Of a DNA stretch of 64,000 bases, positions 16,213-25,227 are shown in pieces. Source of the stretch: Microthrixaceae bacterium (GTDB lineage: Bacteria; Actinomycetota; Acidimicrobiia; Acidimicrobiales; Microtrichaceae); the NCBI GenBank assembly GCA_020637215.1, contig JACJWI010000005.1, positions 186,001-250,000 of the forward strand, read 5' to 3'. The notes under the pieces were generated by a model. That model saw only the letters and a program-made list of their open reading frames with translations. It did not search any database and was not told the origin of the DNA. A program made the position numbers and the translations under genes. Every line of letters begins with the position of its first letter. The stretch's first letter is position 1.

Positions 16213-18858
16213 TCAGGAGCGTGGGCCGGGGATCGGCTCCCAGGGTCGCTCTGGCCACCGGTGCTTGGGGTACCTGCCCCTCATCTCGGCGCGGACCGCG
16301 GCGTAGCTGCCGCGCCAGAACCCCGGCAGATCAGAGGTGCGCTGCAGCGGACGCCCGGCGGGTGACAGCAGCTCGACGGTGACGGGGACCCGCTCGATGC
16401 CGACCGTGGGGTGGGTGTCGGTGCCGAGCAGGTCCTGAAGCCGGGTCGACACGACAGGTCCCTCCGCTCCGTAACGGACCCGTACCCGGCGACCCGAGAG
16501 CAGGTCGAGGTGCAGGGGTGTCCACTCCTCCAGCGCCGTCCGGTCCGTCCAGCTCAGCCCGTCCAGGAGCCACCGGGCGACATCGAGCGTCGCAAGATCC
16601 GCCCGGGACACCCGTCCGGTGAACGCGGCGCGGGCGACGAGGAGGTCGACGTCGTCGTCAGCGCGCCCGTCGTCGGTGGGATCGCCGGAAGCGGACCCAC
16701 CTGCGGCAGTCGCGGCGGCCAGACTGCCAGTCGCGTCGGGGGTGGGTCTGCTCAGCGCCAGGCGGGCACGGAGCTCCTCGGCCTCGGGCCAACGGTCGAA
16801 CACCCGGCCCGCTCCGGCGATCCGGACCCCGTCGGCCAGAGCGGCACTCAGCGCATCGGAGGGCGGGTCGCGCCACGGACGCTCGTCAACGGTGATGGAC
16901 CCGACCTGCCGACGACGGACGGCTCGGACCTCGCGTCGGCTGCCATCCCAGAACACCTCGTCCACATCAGCGGTCCGGTCCCGGAGAGCGGCCTCGGCAG
17001 CTGAGTCGTCCACCGCGACGGCCAGGTGGATGCGACCGCGGTCGGCGGGTCCGGCGGCCGTGCGGCCCATCGCTGTGTCGCCGCGGTCGAGGGACGCGAC
17101 CGCCAGCCATCGCGACCGGCTGAGCGGGTGGTCCGGTGGTTGCAGGGCGACCTCTCCGCCGCCCACGAGCTGGTAGATCACCGCCTGCCGGCCCCGACCG
17201 TCGGTTCGGTCGCCGTCGCGGCGTCGGGCCAGCCGGTCGCGATAGCCGGCGAGGATCGCTGAGCTCGCGGCCGCGCCGATCGCCTCGGCGGAGCCGATGC
17301 CGTCGGGGTCGTCCTGCTCCGCGTGCCGGCCCCGATCGCGGGGCAGACGGTTGCGCCAGTCCCGTGTCGCGTCGGCGAGCTCCCTGGAACGCTCACCGCG
17401 GGACATCCGGAGGAGTCGCTCGACGAGGTCGGGATCCCCCGGCGGGTCGACCTCGAGCAGGGCGGCCAGCTCCGCGGTCCGCTGCCGACCCAGCGGTCCG
17501 TCGAGCGCGGCGTGGACCACGGCGCCGAGCCGGGGGTGGAACCCGAGCTGGGCCAGGGTGCGGCCCCGGGCGGTGAGTCGGGTCGTGTCCGGGTCGGTGC
17601 TGTCGGTGGCCCCGAGATCGGCGAGCAGGACCCCGGCCGCGGCCAGGTGGGGGCCGGCCGGAGGGTCGAGGAAGGGCAGGTCCCCGGGATGGGCGCCCCA
17701 CGCGAGGACCTGCAGGAGCAGACCCGCCAGGTCCGACTCCAGGATCTCGGGTGGATCGGCGGTGGCCCGGTGCCGTTCCTCCTCTGCGGACCACAGCCGG
17801 TAGCAGGTGCCCGGTCCGGTCCGGCCGGCCCGACCACGCCTCTGGTCGGCACCGGCGAGCGAGACCGGTGTGGTGGTCAAGCCGGGCAGACCGGTCGCGG
17901 CGTGGACGCGCAGGGTTCGGCGTCGGCCGGAGTCGATGACGATGCGCACCCCGTCGACGGTGATCGACGTCTCGGCGATCGCGGTGGCCAGCACCACCCG
18001 ACGGCGGCCCCGCGGGTCCGGTGCCAGCGCTGCGTCCTGCTCCGCGGCGGGGACCGAGCCGTGCAGCTGGTGGACGACGACCTCGGCCCCGACCCCGCGG
18101 GAGAGGCGCTCGGCGGTGCGGCGGATCTCGCCACGGCCGGGGAGGAAGACCAGCACGTCGCCGAGCGCCCCGTCGGACTCGGGTCCGGCGTCCAACGACT
18201 CGTGGATCACCGTCGCCACCCGGTCCTCGATGCGGTCCTGACCCCGGCCGGGGCGGTGCAGGGTTCGCACCGGGTGCTGCGGGGCGGTGGCGGTGATGAC
18301 GGGGACCGCTCCGATCGCGGCATCGCCGAGCCGAGCGGCGACGGGTCCCGGCTGGAGGGTGGCGGACATGACCAGCAGTCGGAGGTCGGGCCGCAAGGAG
18401 GAGCGGATGTCGATCAGCAACGCCAGCAGCAGGTCCACGTCGAGGGAGCGTTCGTGGAACTCGTCGAGGAGCACTGCGGTCACCCGTCGCTCCGGCCCCT
18501 CGAGCGCGGGGTCGACCTGCAGCCGTCGGAGGGCGAGCCCTTCGGTGACCAGCTCGACCCGGGTCGTGGGGCCGGCTCGGCGGTCGCCGCGGACCGAGTA
18601 CCCGCACGTCGCGCCGACGGGCTCACCCCGCACCGCGGCCATGCGGGCCGCGGCGCGTCGGGCGGCCAGACGGCGGGGTTGAACGACGAGGACGCGGCCT
18701 CCGGCGGCCCACGGCTCGTCGATGAGCGCCGGCGGGACAGCGGTCGTCTTGCCGGTGCCGGGCGGGGCCACGAGCACCGCGGCGCCGCGGTCGGCGAGGG
18801 CGGCACGGACGTCGTCGAGGACGTCGAGGACGGGGAGGCGCGGTTCGTTCGCGGTCAC
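16213..18858 (-). CDS. hrpB: ATP-dependent helicase HrpB
   Basis: DEAH/RHA-type helicase of 881 residues, a little longer than typical HrpB. Walker A is VAPPGTGKTTAVPPALI, motif II LLDEFHERSLDVDLLLALL, motif III SATLQPGPVA, motif V ATAIAETSITVDGVRIVIDSG and motif VI QRRGRAGRTGPGTCYRLW. The HA2 region follows, and the diagnostic HrpB C-terminus is present (ELLSPAGRPLQRTSDLPGFW, GRYPKHRWPE). HrpB is widespread in bacteria and of poorly defined role; RNA or mRNA processing has been proposed for related HrpA. The GTG at 18858 was chosen because upstream sequence is low-complexity and the ANEPRLPVLDVLDDVR start is typical. It has no obvious ribosome site. Confidence 0.93.
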   Translation of the reverse strand: MTANEPRLPVLDVLDDVRAALADRGAAVLVAPPGTGKTTAVPPALIDEPWAAGGRVLVVQPRRLAARRAAARMAAVRGEPVGATCGYSVRGDRRAGPTTRVELVTEGLALRRLQVDPALEGPERRVTAVLLDEFHERSLDVDLLLALLIDIRSSLRPDLRLLVMSATLQPGPVAARLGDAAIGAVPVITATAPQHPVRTLHRPGRGQDRIEDRVATVIHESLDAGPESDGALGDVLVFLPGRGEIRRTAERLSRGVGAEVVVHQLHGSVPAAEQDAALAPDPRGRRRVVLATAIAETSITVDGVRIVIDSGRRRTLRVHAATGLPGLTTTPVSLAGADQRRGRAGRTGPGTCYRLWSAEEERHRATADPPEILESDLAGLLLQVLAWGAHPGDLPFLDPPAGPHLAAAGVLLADLGATDSTDPDTTRLTARGRTLAQLGFHPRLGAVVHAALDGPLGRQRTAELAALLEVDPPGDPDLVERLLRMSRGERSRELADATRDWRNRLPRDRGRHAEQDDPDGIGSAEAIGAAASSAILAGYRDRLARRRDGDRTDGRGRQAVIYQLVGGGEVALQPPDHPLSRSRWLAVASLDRGDTAMGRTAAGPADRGRIHLAVAVDDSAAEAALRDRTADVDEVFWDGSRREVRAVRRRQVGSITVDERPWRDPPSDALSAALADGVRIAGAGRVFDRWPEAEELRARLALSRPTPDATGSLAAATAAGGSASGDPTDDGRADDDVDLLVARAAFTGRVSRADLATLDVARWLLDGLSWTDRTALEEWTPLHLDLLSGRRVRVRYGAEGPVVSTRLQDLLGTDTHPTVGIERVPVTVELLSPAGRPLQRTSDLPGFWRGSYAAVRAEMRGRYPKHRWPERPWEPIPGPRS

Positions 18859-18976
18859 GCCGCGGGATGGGACGCGGGTGCGGGACGGGACGTGAACGCG
18901 TCGCGGGACGTCCGGGTGGGCCGGATTGGCGGCCGGACGGACGGCCGGGCCGTGGGGTGACGCAGCGTCGGTCCGG

Positions 18977-20710
18977 TCACCGCTGGTCGGGTCCGGAGCG
19001 CAGGACCCGACCGGGCATCGCGCCGGTGTGCTCGCCGTTCTCCAGCGCCACGACACCGTTGATCACGGTGGCGACGTAGCCGTCGGCCCGCTGGATCCAC
19101 CGGCCCGCGCCCTTGGGCAGGTCGTGGACGAACTCGGGCACCGGCAGGGCGAGCCCCTCCCAGTCGATCACGTTCAGGTCGGCGGCCATGCCGGGAACGA
19201 CGGTGCCGCGGTCGGACAGTCCGACGAAGGCCGCCGTGTCCGACGAGAGCCGCTGCACCGCACGCTCCGGTGTCAGCAACCCGCGGTCGCGGGCCCAGTG
19301 GGTGAGGAACCAGGTGGGCTGGCTGGCGTCGAGGATCTGTCCGACGTGGGCGCCGGCGTCGGCCAGACCCATGATCACGGTGTCATCGGCCAGCATCTCG
19401 GCGATCGCGTCCATCGACTGGTTGAGCAGCGGCCAGTAGACGAGCACCCGACCGTCGCTCTCGTCGCACAGGTCGACGTACGCCTCGGCCATCGACACGC
19501 CCCGCTCGGCGGCCACCGCGGGCAGCGCGGTTCGGGGGTCGCAGTCGTAGCGGGCGATCCCGTCTCGCTGGCCGGGGACCCCGTCGGCCCCGGTGACGAA
19601 GAAGCGGGCCAGCTCCTCGGCGGACGGCGCGGTGTCGGCCTCGGCGATCAACCGGGCCCGGGTCGTGGGGTCACGCAACGCGGCCAGCCGACCGGGGAGG
19701 TCGAGCTCACGGAGCGCAGCCCACGACGGGTGCCGCCCGAACGGGGTGGCGGACTGCAACGAGAACAGCACGCCGATTCCCCGCGCCGTGGTCTGGGGGC
19801 GGATCCGGGCACCCTCGGCGTTGGCGGACTCGGCCAGCTCGATCGCCAACCGGTGGTGGTCGGGGTTGTCGAAGGTGTGGGTCAGGTTGAACGTGACCGG
19901 GCGGCCGGACCGCAGTGCCACCTCGCGCATCCAGTCGAGCTCCGATCGGCAGCGCGGCTCGGACGGGCCGTCGCCGTCGAAGCGGGGGGCGCTCTCGAAG
20001 ATGCCTCGCCCGCGTCGGGCCAGGACGTCGGCGAGGGCGATCAGCTCGTCGGGCTCCGCGAACGTGCCGGGGACCTGACGTCCATCGGGGACCTTGTGGC
20101 GCAGGGTGCGCGAGGTCGAGAACCCGAGGGCGCCGGCGGCCATTGCCTCGTCGAGCAGACCGACCATCTCGTCGAGCTCGGCGGCGCTCGGACGGGCATC
20201 GGGATCCATGGATCGGTCGCCCATCGCCCAGTAGCGGAGGGCGCAGTGGCCGACCATCCCGCCGACGTTCATGACGCTGTCGATCCGCTCGAGGCTGTCG
20301 AGGTAGTCGCCGTAGGTCTGCCAGTCCCAGGGGAGCGCCGCCATGATCGTCTCGGCGGGGATGTCCTCGACGGACTCCATCATGTCGGCCAGGTAGGTGC
20401 GGTCCTCGGGCTTGCAGGGAGCGAAGGTCACCCCGCAGTTGCCCATGACCACGCTGGTCACGCCGTGCCAGCTCGAGCTGGTGCCGAGCGGGTCCCAGGC
20501 GACCTGGGCGTCGAGGTGGGTGTGGATGTCGACGAAGCCGGGCGTCACCATCAGGCCGTCGGCGTCGATCTCGCGGTCGGCGACTCCGGCGGTTCCTGCC
20601 TCGAGCACGGCGCTGATCCGGCCGTCGTCGACGGTCACGTCCGCCGTGCGGGCCGGAGCGCCGGTCCCGTCGACGAGCTGTCCCCCACGGATCACCAGGT
20701 CGTGCGCCAT
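18977..20710 (-). CDS. Amidohydrolase family protein (N-acyl-D-amino-acid deacylase-like)
   Basis: 577-residue TIM-barrel metal-dependent hydrolase. The start LVIRGGQLVDGTGAPARTADVTVDDGRI is the beta-sandwich half. Metal ligands are expected in GFVDIHTHLD, in the NCG / CSxG-type segment GVTSVVMGNCGVTFAPC, and late in MGLADAGAHVGQ. The C-terminal GTVVPGMAADLNVIDWE closes the sandwich domain. Members of this group deacylate N-acyl-D-amino acids, but in actinobacteria many have unassigned substrates. The ATG has a TAGGGT -10-like hexamer eight bases upstream. It is probably monocistronic; a long palindrome lies just behind its promoter. Confidence 0.88.
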   Translation of the reverse strand: MAHDLVIRGGQLVDGTGAPARTADVTVDDGRISAVLEAGTAGVADREIDADGLMVTPGFVDIHTHLDAQVAWDPLGTSSSWHGVTSVVMGNCGVTFAPCKPEDRTYLADMMESVEDIPAETIMAALPWDWQTYGDYLDSLERIDSVMNVGGMVGHCALRYWAMGDRSMDPDARPSAAELDEMVGLLDEAMAAGALGFSTSRTLRHKVPDGRQVPGTFAEPDELIALADVLARRGRGIFESAPRFDGDGPSEPRCRSELDWMREVALRSGRPVTFNLTHTFDNPDHHRLAIELAESANAEGARIRPQTTARGIGVLFSLQSATPFGRHPSWAALRELDLPGRLAALRDPTTRARLIAEADTAPSAEELARFFVTGADGVPGQRDGIARYDCDPRTALPAVAAERGVSMAEAYVDLCDESDGRVLVYWPLLNQSMDAIAEMLADDTVIMGLADAGAHVGQILDASQPTWFLTHWARDRGLLTPERAVQRLSSDTAAFVGLSDRGTVVPGMAADLNVIDWEGLALPVPEFVHDLPKGAGRWIQRADGYVATVINGVVALENGEHTGAMPGRVLRSGPDQR

Positions 20711-20718
20711 GGCCGCGA

Positions 20719-20724
20719 ACCCTA
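20719..20724 (-). promoter_or_regulatory. -10 hexamer TAGGGT, leaderless-type
   Basis: On the minus strand TAGGGT ends eight bases before the ATG of the amidohydrolase gene. Confidence 0.45.
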
Positions 20725-20757
20725 CGCGCCGACGGGTCCTTCCGCGCTCGCCCCGAG

Positions 20758-20815
20758 GACCGCTTTGTCCCGCACAGACGCGGTGATCACCCCCTCTGTG
20801 CGGGACAAAGCGGTC
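20758..20815. repeat. Long intergenic palindrome (family C), likely terminator of the glycosyltransferase operon
   Basis: GACCGCTTTGTCCCGCACAGA (20758-20778) pairs without mismatch with 20795-20815, giving 21-base arms around a 16-base loop. It lies between the end of the minus-strand glycosyltransferase operon and the amidohydrolase promoter. Only one copy is in the window, so its status as a repeat is by analogy with families A and B. Confidence 0.7.
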
Positions 20816-20840
20816 AGGGGGCGCAGTCAGGGGGCGGCGG

Positions 20841-21959
20841 TCAGGGGACGATGCGGCCCTGGAGGACCTGCGCGGTCCAGACCACCAGACCGGCGGAGCC
20901 GACGCAGGACACCAGCACCTGACGCCACCGGCGGTCCGACCACTGCGCGAGGGCCACCACCAACGGCACGGCGAGCAGGCCGTAGCGCCCGATCGAGTCG
21001 ATGGTCTGCGCGGCCAGCGCGACGGTCAGCGTCGCCCCGCTGAACGCGACCCACGACCACGGCTGGCGCTTCCGCACCGACACGACCACGAGCAGGCACC
21101 ACAGCACGACGAACGGCACCAGCTCGGTGTCGGTGTTGTGGAACAGACCCCAGACCGACTCGGCCGCCCGCACCAGCGGGTTGCGGAAGTCGCCGCGGAT
21201 CGGTCGCTGCTGCTCCCACGGCGCCATCCAGTCACCGACCTGGTTGCCGACGTACGCGAGCGACGCGAGAAGGCCGAGCGGCGCGGCGACCAGGGCGGCC
21301 AACGCGGGCACGATCCGGGGCCTGGGCCGGGTGGCCACCACCTCGATCAGGATCGGGATGCCGAGCAGCAGGCCGGTCGGACGCAGCGCGGCTGCGAACG
21401 CCGCGCACAGCGCCACCCACCACCACGCCCGGCGGTGCAGAGCGAGCAGGCACCCGGCGGTGGCGAGAAGGGCGAGTCCCTCGGTGTAGGGCCACACGAA
21501 CACGATCGCGGCGGGGACGATCGCCACCATCCACGCTGATCGCAGACCCACGGCGTCGGACTCCTCGGACCCCCAACGAGGCGCGAGGACCTCGCGGGCC
21601 AGCTGCGCCAGCACCACCGCGCCGGCCAGCGCGGCCAGGTTGCCGATGACGACCAGAGCGACGTCGCTGCGGCCGCCGAACAGGACCCCGAGGCCGCGTC
21701 CGAGCAACGGGTACAGCGGGAAGAAGCGGGCACCGTCGGCGGCGACGGCGTGGTAGCCGCCCCGGGCGATCGAGTCGTAGAAGAACGAGTCCCACGACAG
21801 CAGGCCCTTGGGCAGCGGGAAGTCCTGGCGTCCCGCCAGCGCCGGGTCGGGGGTCACCAGGTGGGCGACCCAGAACCCCGCCCCGACGCACACCCGGGCC
21901 CACACCCAGCCGAGCACGCCGACCGCCAGGCTGCGCCGCCACTCGAGCGGACCGGTCAC
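20841..21959 (-). CDS. Integral membrane mannosyltransferase-like protein (PIG-V / GT76-like)
   Basis: 372 residues with about nine hydrophobic segments. The conserved first external loop reads GLLSWDSFFYDSIARGGYHAV and is followed by ARFFPLYPLLGRGL, which are the hallmark motifs of PIG-V-like GT-C transferases that use polyprenyl-phosphate mannose. The enzyme is expected in the cytoplasmic membrane, adding a sugar on the outer face. The GTG start overlaps the stop of the upstream gene as GTGA. It is the last gene of a three-gene operon with another GT-C protein and a GT4 glycosyltransferase. Confidence 0.78.
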   Translation of the reverse strand: MTGPLEWRRSLAVGVLGWVWARVCVGAGFWVAHLVTPDPALAGRQDFPLPKGLLSWDSFFYDSIARGGYHAVAADGARFFPLYPLLGRGLGVLFGGRSDVALVVIGNLAALAGAVVLAQLAREVLAPRWGSEESDAVGLRSAWMVAIVPAAIVFVWPYTEGLALLATAGCLLALHRRAWWWVALCAAFAAALRPTGLLLGIPILIEVVATRPRPRIVPALAALVAAPLGLLASLAYVGNQVGDWMAPWEQQRPIRGDFRNPLVRAAESVWGLFHNTDTELVPFVVLWCLLVVVSVRKRQPWSWVAFSGATLTVALAAQTIDSIGRYGLLAVPLVVALAQWSDRRWRQVLVSCVGSAGLVVWTAQVLQGRIVP

Positions 21960-23680
21960 GGCGCGGGGAACTCGAGGAGCTGCATCCCTGGCTCGTCCTC
22001 GTTGCGCTCGTCGGGGGTGACCAGGATCCGGGGTGCGCCCCGCGCCGACACGAGCGTGTTCTGGATCGCCTCGCACTTGCCCTCGAGGGTCTTGTACCCC
22101 TCGGTCACCGCCAGGAAGATCGTCCGGTCCCGCCCCAGTTCGGTGATCCGCCCGGCGACCTCGGCGGGGTCGATCGCCCGGTTGCGCTCGGCGTAGTCGA
22201 CCCAGTCGACGAAGCGGGGGTCGTCGAGGCGGGGGACGGCCACGACCCGGACCCGACCCTGGCCCTCGGCGTCGAGCAGGCCGACGTCGCGCAGCGCCCG
22301 CTGCACCGACGGCCCGTTCTGGTCCGGACAGGTGACGACCAGCGGATCCGGCGCGCCGTCGGGCAACGCGGCCGTCGCCTCGACGATGCGGTCGGCGACC
22401 TCTCCGGCCTGGGTGCGGACCCGTCCCACCTCGGCGGCCACCCCGGCGGCGAACCCTGCGACGACGACCACCGCCACGGCCCGTCGCCAGCCGTCGCGGG
22501 TGATGGCGGACAGTCCCATGGCGATGACGAGGACGACGAGCGGGACGACGACCGCCAGGTACCGACCCGTGAACGCGGCGCGGGCCACGAAGCTGACCGC
22601 CCAGGCGATCGCCAGGGTGACGAGCACGATCAGGCCCTCCCGGCGAGCGGTGGGCCGGACCCGCCAGCCGAGCTCGATCCGCCCGGCGGCGTTGGTGAGC
22701 CCGAACAGGCCGAGCACCATCACACCGGCGACCAGGTAGGCGGTCAGCTGCGGCTCGGCGACGTTGCCGCCGAAGACCTGGATCATCCCGAGCACGCCGA
22801 ACGCGGCGGGCCGTACGACGTCACCCCACGGCGTGCCGGTGTGGGCGCTCTGGTACAGCATCGTCGGCAGCCAGGCCACGAACGTCAGCGCCCCGACCAC
22901 GATCGCTGCGGCCAGGCCGAGCTCGGCGTTGCGCCGCCGGGTCCGACCGTGGCGGTGGTCGAGCACCGCCTGGACGAGCAGCACCAGGCCCAGCGCTCCG
23001 AGCAGCCACAGGCTCCAGTAGTGGCTCCACAGGAGCAGACCCGCGACGATCGCGGTGGCGATCGCGGTCGACCACCGGGGGCGTTCGCGATGGTGGTCCA
23101 CCAGCAGGTAGCCGGCCAGGACCAGGAGCATGACCAGCGAGTACATCCGGGTCTCGGAGGAGTACCGGATGGCGAACGGGAGGGCGGCCAGGACCACCAG
23201 CGCGGCCACCGCGGTGCGTCGGGCCCGGATCGGGTCCCGGTGGCCGTCCGCGTCGGGGCGACCGCCGATGCGCTGGCCGGCCCAGAACGCCAGCGGCAGC
23301 GCGGCGACCCCGAAGATGCCGGAGAGCGCCCGCAGCGCCCACGGCGACCAGCCGACCAGAGCGCCCCAGGCGTGCAGGATCACGTAGTAGAGCGGCGGGT
23401 GTCCGTCCCGCTCCAACGCGCCGCCGATGTCACCGAGGGGAAGCTGGGCGATGTTGGCCGACAGGGCTTCGTCGAGCCACATCGACCCACGGGGCAGGAA
23501 CCGGGCGACGATCCCGGCCCCGACCACCACGACGATGCCGACGCGCACCCACCAGGGTGCCGGCGCGATCGTGGCAGGGCTCTCGGTGCCGGTGCCGGTG
23601 CCGGTGCCGGCCGACCCGGCCTCGGGATCGATCAGCTCAGAGTCACCCGAGCGGGACGAGGGTTCGGGGCGATCACCCAT
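21956..23680 (-). CDS. GT-C membrane glycosyltransferase (GT39/GT83-like)
   Basis: 574 residues. After a hydrophilic N-terminal tail of about 50 residues that contains a GTGTGTGT run, there are ten to twelve hydrophobic segments. The first periplasmic loop has the acidic pair in MWLDEALSAN and then RDGHPPLYYVILHAW, typical of PMT_2-type glycosyltransferases that use lipid-linked sugars. A soluble C-terminal domain of about 150 residues follows the last membrane segment. The start overlaps the GT4 gene by eight bases (ATGGGTGA). Together with its neighbours it probably builds or decorates a cell-surface glycan; the acceptor is unknown. Confidence 0.8.
   Translation of the reverse strand: MGDRPEPSSRSGDSELIDPEAGSAGTGTGTGTESPATIAPAPWWVRVGIVVVVGAGIVARFLPRGSMWLDEALSANIAQLPLGDIGGALERDGHPPLYYVILHAWGALVGWSPWALRALSGIFGVAALPLAFWAGQRIGGRPDADGHRDPIRARRTAVAALVVLAALPFAIRYSSETRMYSLVMLLVLAGYLLVDHHRERPRWSTAIATAIVAGLLLWSHYWSLWLLGALGLVLLVQAVLDHRHGRTRRRNAELGLAAAIVVGALTFVAWLPTMLYQSAHTGTPWGDVVRPAAFGVLGMIQVFGGNVAEPQLTAYLVAGVMVLGLFGLTNAAGRIELGWRVRPTARREGLIVLVTLAIAWAVSFVARAAFTGRYLAVVVPLVVLVIAMGLSAITRDGWRRAVAVVVVAGFAAGVAAEVGRVRTQAGEVADRIVEATAALPDGAPDPLVVTCPDQNGPSVQRALRDVGLLDAEGQGRVRVVAVPRLDDPRFVDWVDYAERNRAIDPAEVAGRITELGRDRTIFLAVTEGYKTLEGKCEAIQNTLVSARGAPRILVTPDERNEDEPGMQLLEFPAP
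23585..23608. repeat. (GGTGCC)4 hexanucleotide repeat inside the GT-C gene
   Basis: Four perfect in-frame hexamers encode the Gly-Thr run in the hydrophilic N-terminal tail of the glycosyltransferase. Gain or loss of units would not shift the frame. Confidence 0.8.
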
Positions 23681-25121
23681 GGAGCGCTGCCTGCGTGCGG
23701 GCTCCGAACACGTCGTCCATGGCGACATGCACCGCGTCGGCGGAGTCGTCCCACGTGGGCGGTCGGTGGGCGCGGGCCCGGGCCACCGCGGCGCGGTGGT
23801 GGTCGACGTCGGTCAGGTGCCGCTCGATCAGCTCGACCCAGGCCGCGACGTCGTCGGGTCCGGCGTACTCGGCCGCGTCGCCGCCGGCCTCGGGCAGGGC
23901 ACCGGCGGTCGAGGCGATCACCGGGGTCCCGAACTGCATGGCCTCGGTCACCGTCATGCCCAGCCCCTCGTAGCGGGCGGGGGTCAGCGACAGGAACGCC
24001 CCGCGGTACAGCTCACCGAGGCGGTCGTCGTCGACCTCCTGCAACCACAGGATCCGTCGGCCGGCCTGGGGGTGCCGCTCGATCCGCTCGATCAGGTCCT
24101 CGACCTTCCAACCCCGCTTGCCGACCAGGACCAGGCCGAGGTCCGGGTGCGCGTCGGCCACGGCGTCGAACACGTCGAGCGCCAGGGCCTGGTTCTTGCG
24201 CGGCTCGACGGTGCCGACCATCAGCAGGTACCGCTCGACGGGGACCGCTCCGGCCCACGGCAGCTCGGGTGTCGCCCGGGTCGGGGCGGCTGCCGGGCTC
24301 TCCGCGGCGCCGGAGCGTTCGACGATGTCGGAGCCGAGCGGGATCACCCGGGTGTCGAGGTCGCGGTCGATCCCGTGCGCCGCGGCCACATCGAGCAGGT
24401 CGAGTCGGGTCCGCTCCGAGATGCACAGGAACAGGTCGCTGTGGTGGAGGTGGCCGAGGATGAACCGGGTGAAGTCGCGCACGAGTACCGAGTCGAACCA
24501 CTCGGGTCGCATGAGGGGTAGGACGTCGGCGATCAACGCCGCGCTGGCGCCACCAGCCCGGGTCCACGGCCCGAGCAGCAGGTCGCGGGGCACCGGGTCG
24601 TTCCAGGCGGCTTCCAGGTCGAGCAGCACGGTCGACCGGTCGGGCGGGGGCAGGACCAGGCCGAGGTGCGGACGCTCGGCGTGACGGCGGGCCGCGAGCC
24701 GGGCCCGGCTCCGCAGGTCGCGCATGGCGGGGACCGCCAGCACCCGTCGGATCGCCGTCGCTGCGGGTCGCGGGAATCGCTCCGCCAGCGCGGTGCTGGC
24801 CGGCATGGTCGAGCCCGGGTGGGTCAGCCGATCGGACTCGTCGGGAGTGAGATCCCGGTACCAGTCCGCCCCGACCGACCACACCGTCGGCCGGTAGCGG
24901 ATCGCTGCGTCGGCGTCGGCGTCGGTGGCGGCACCGACCGCGGACCGGTCGGGGTCCGCGGCGAGCCGTGACACCAGCTCGCGGGCGACTCGCTGGAGAC
25001 CGGTCGTGTAGGGCAGCGCCACGGTGTCGGTGATCTCGATCACCGCTGTGACCGCCGGGTGGGAGGGCGCCGCGGGGGACGACGGTTCGACGTGGGGGCG
25101 CGCAGGATCGATGGTGCCCAT
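23673..25121 (-). CDS. Glycosyltransferase family 4 (GT-B fold)
   Basis: 482-residue cytoplasmic glycosyltransferase. The C-terminal nucleotide-sugar domain is clear: LLMVGTVEPRKNQALALDVF, LVLVGKRGWK and SLTPARYEGLGMTVTEAMQFGTPVIAS, which contains the E-x7-E type motif. The N-terminal acceptor domain starts with AVIEITDTVALPYTTGLQRVAREL after a low-complexity tail of about 25 residues. The sugar and acceptor are not predictable. It is the first gene of an operon in which all three genes overlap. A TAAGCT hexamer nine bases before the ATG suggests a leaderless transcript. Confidence 0.88.
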   Translation of the reverse strand: MGTIDPARPHVEPSSPAAPSHPAVTAVIEITDTVALPYTTGLQRVARELVSRLAADPDRSAVGAATDADADAAIRYRPTVWSVGADWYRDLTPDESDRLTHPGSTMPASTALAERFPRPAATAIRRVLAVPAMRDLRSRARLAARRHAERPHLGLVLPPPDRSTVLLDLEAAWNDPVPRDLLLGPWTRAGGASAALIADVLPLMRPEWFDSVLVRDFTRFILGHLHHSDLFLCISERTRLDLLDVAAAHGIDRDLDTRVIPLGSDIVERSGAAESPAAAPTRATPELPWAGAVPVERYLLMVGTVEPRKNQALALDVFDAVADAHPDLGLVLVGKRGWKVEDLIERIERHPQAGRRILWLQEVDDDRLGELYRGAFLSLTPARYEGLGMTVTEAMQFGTPVIASTAGALPEAGGDAAEYAGPDDVAAWVELIERHLTDVDHHRAAVARARAHRPPTWDDSADAVHVAMDDVFGARTQAALHG

Positions 25122-25130
25122 GGTGGGCGG

Positions 25131-25136
25131 AGCTTA
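25131..25136 (-). promoter_or_regulatory. -10 hexamer TAAGCT, leaderless-type
   Basis: On the minus strand TAAGCT ends nine bases before the ATG of the GT4 gene, the first gene of the glycosyltransferase operon. Confidence 0.5.
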
Positions 25137-25227
25137 CGGGTCACCGCCCCGGTGCACTGCGACCGGTTCCCGTCGCCGGCGCACCCGGGCGGGCCGTCCG
25201 GACCCCGGGTCGTGGGAAGCTCCGGCG

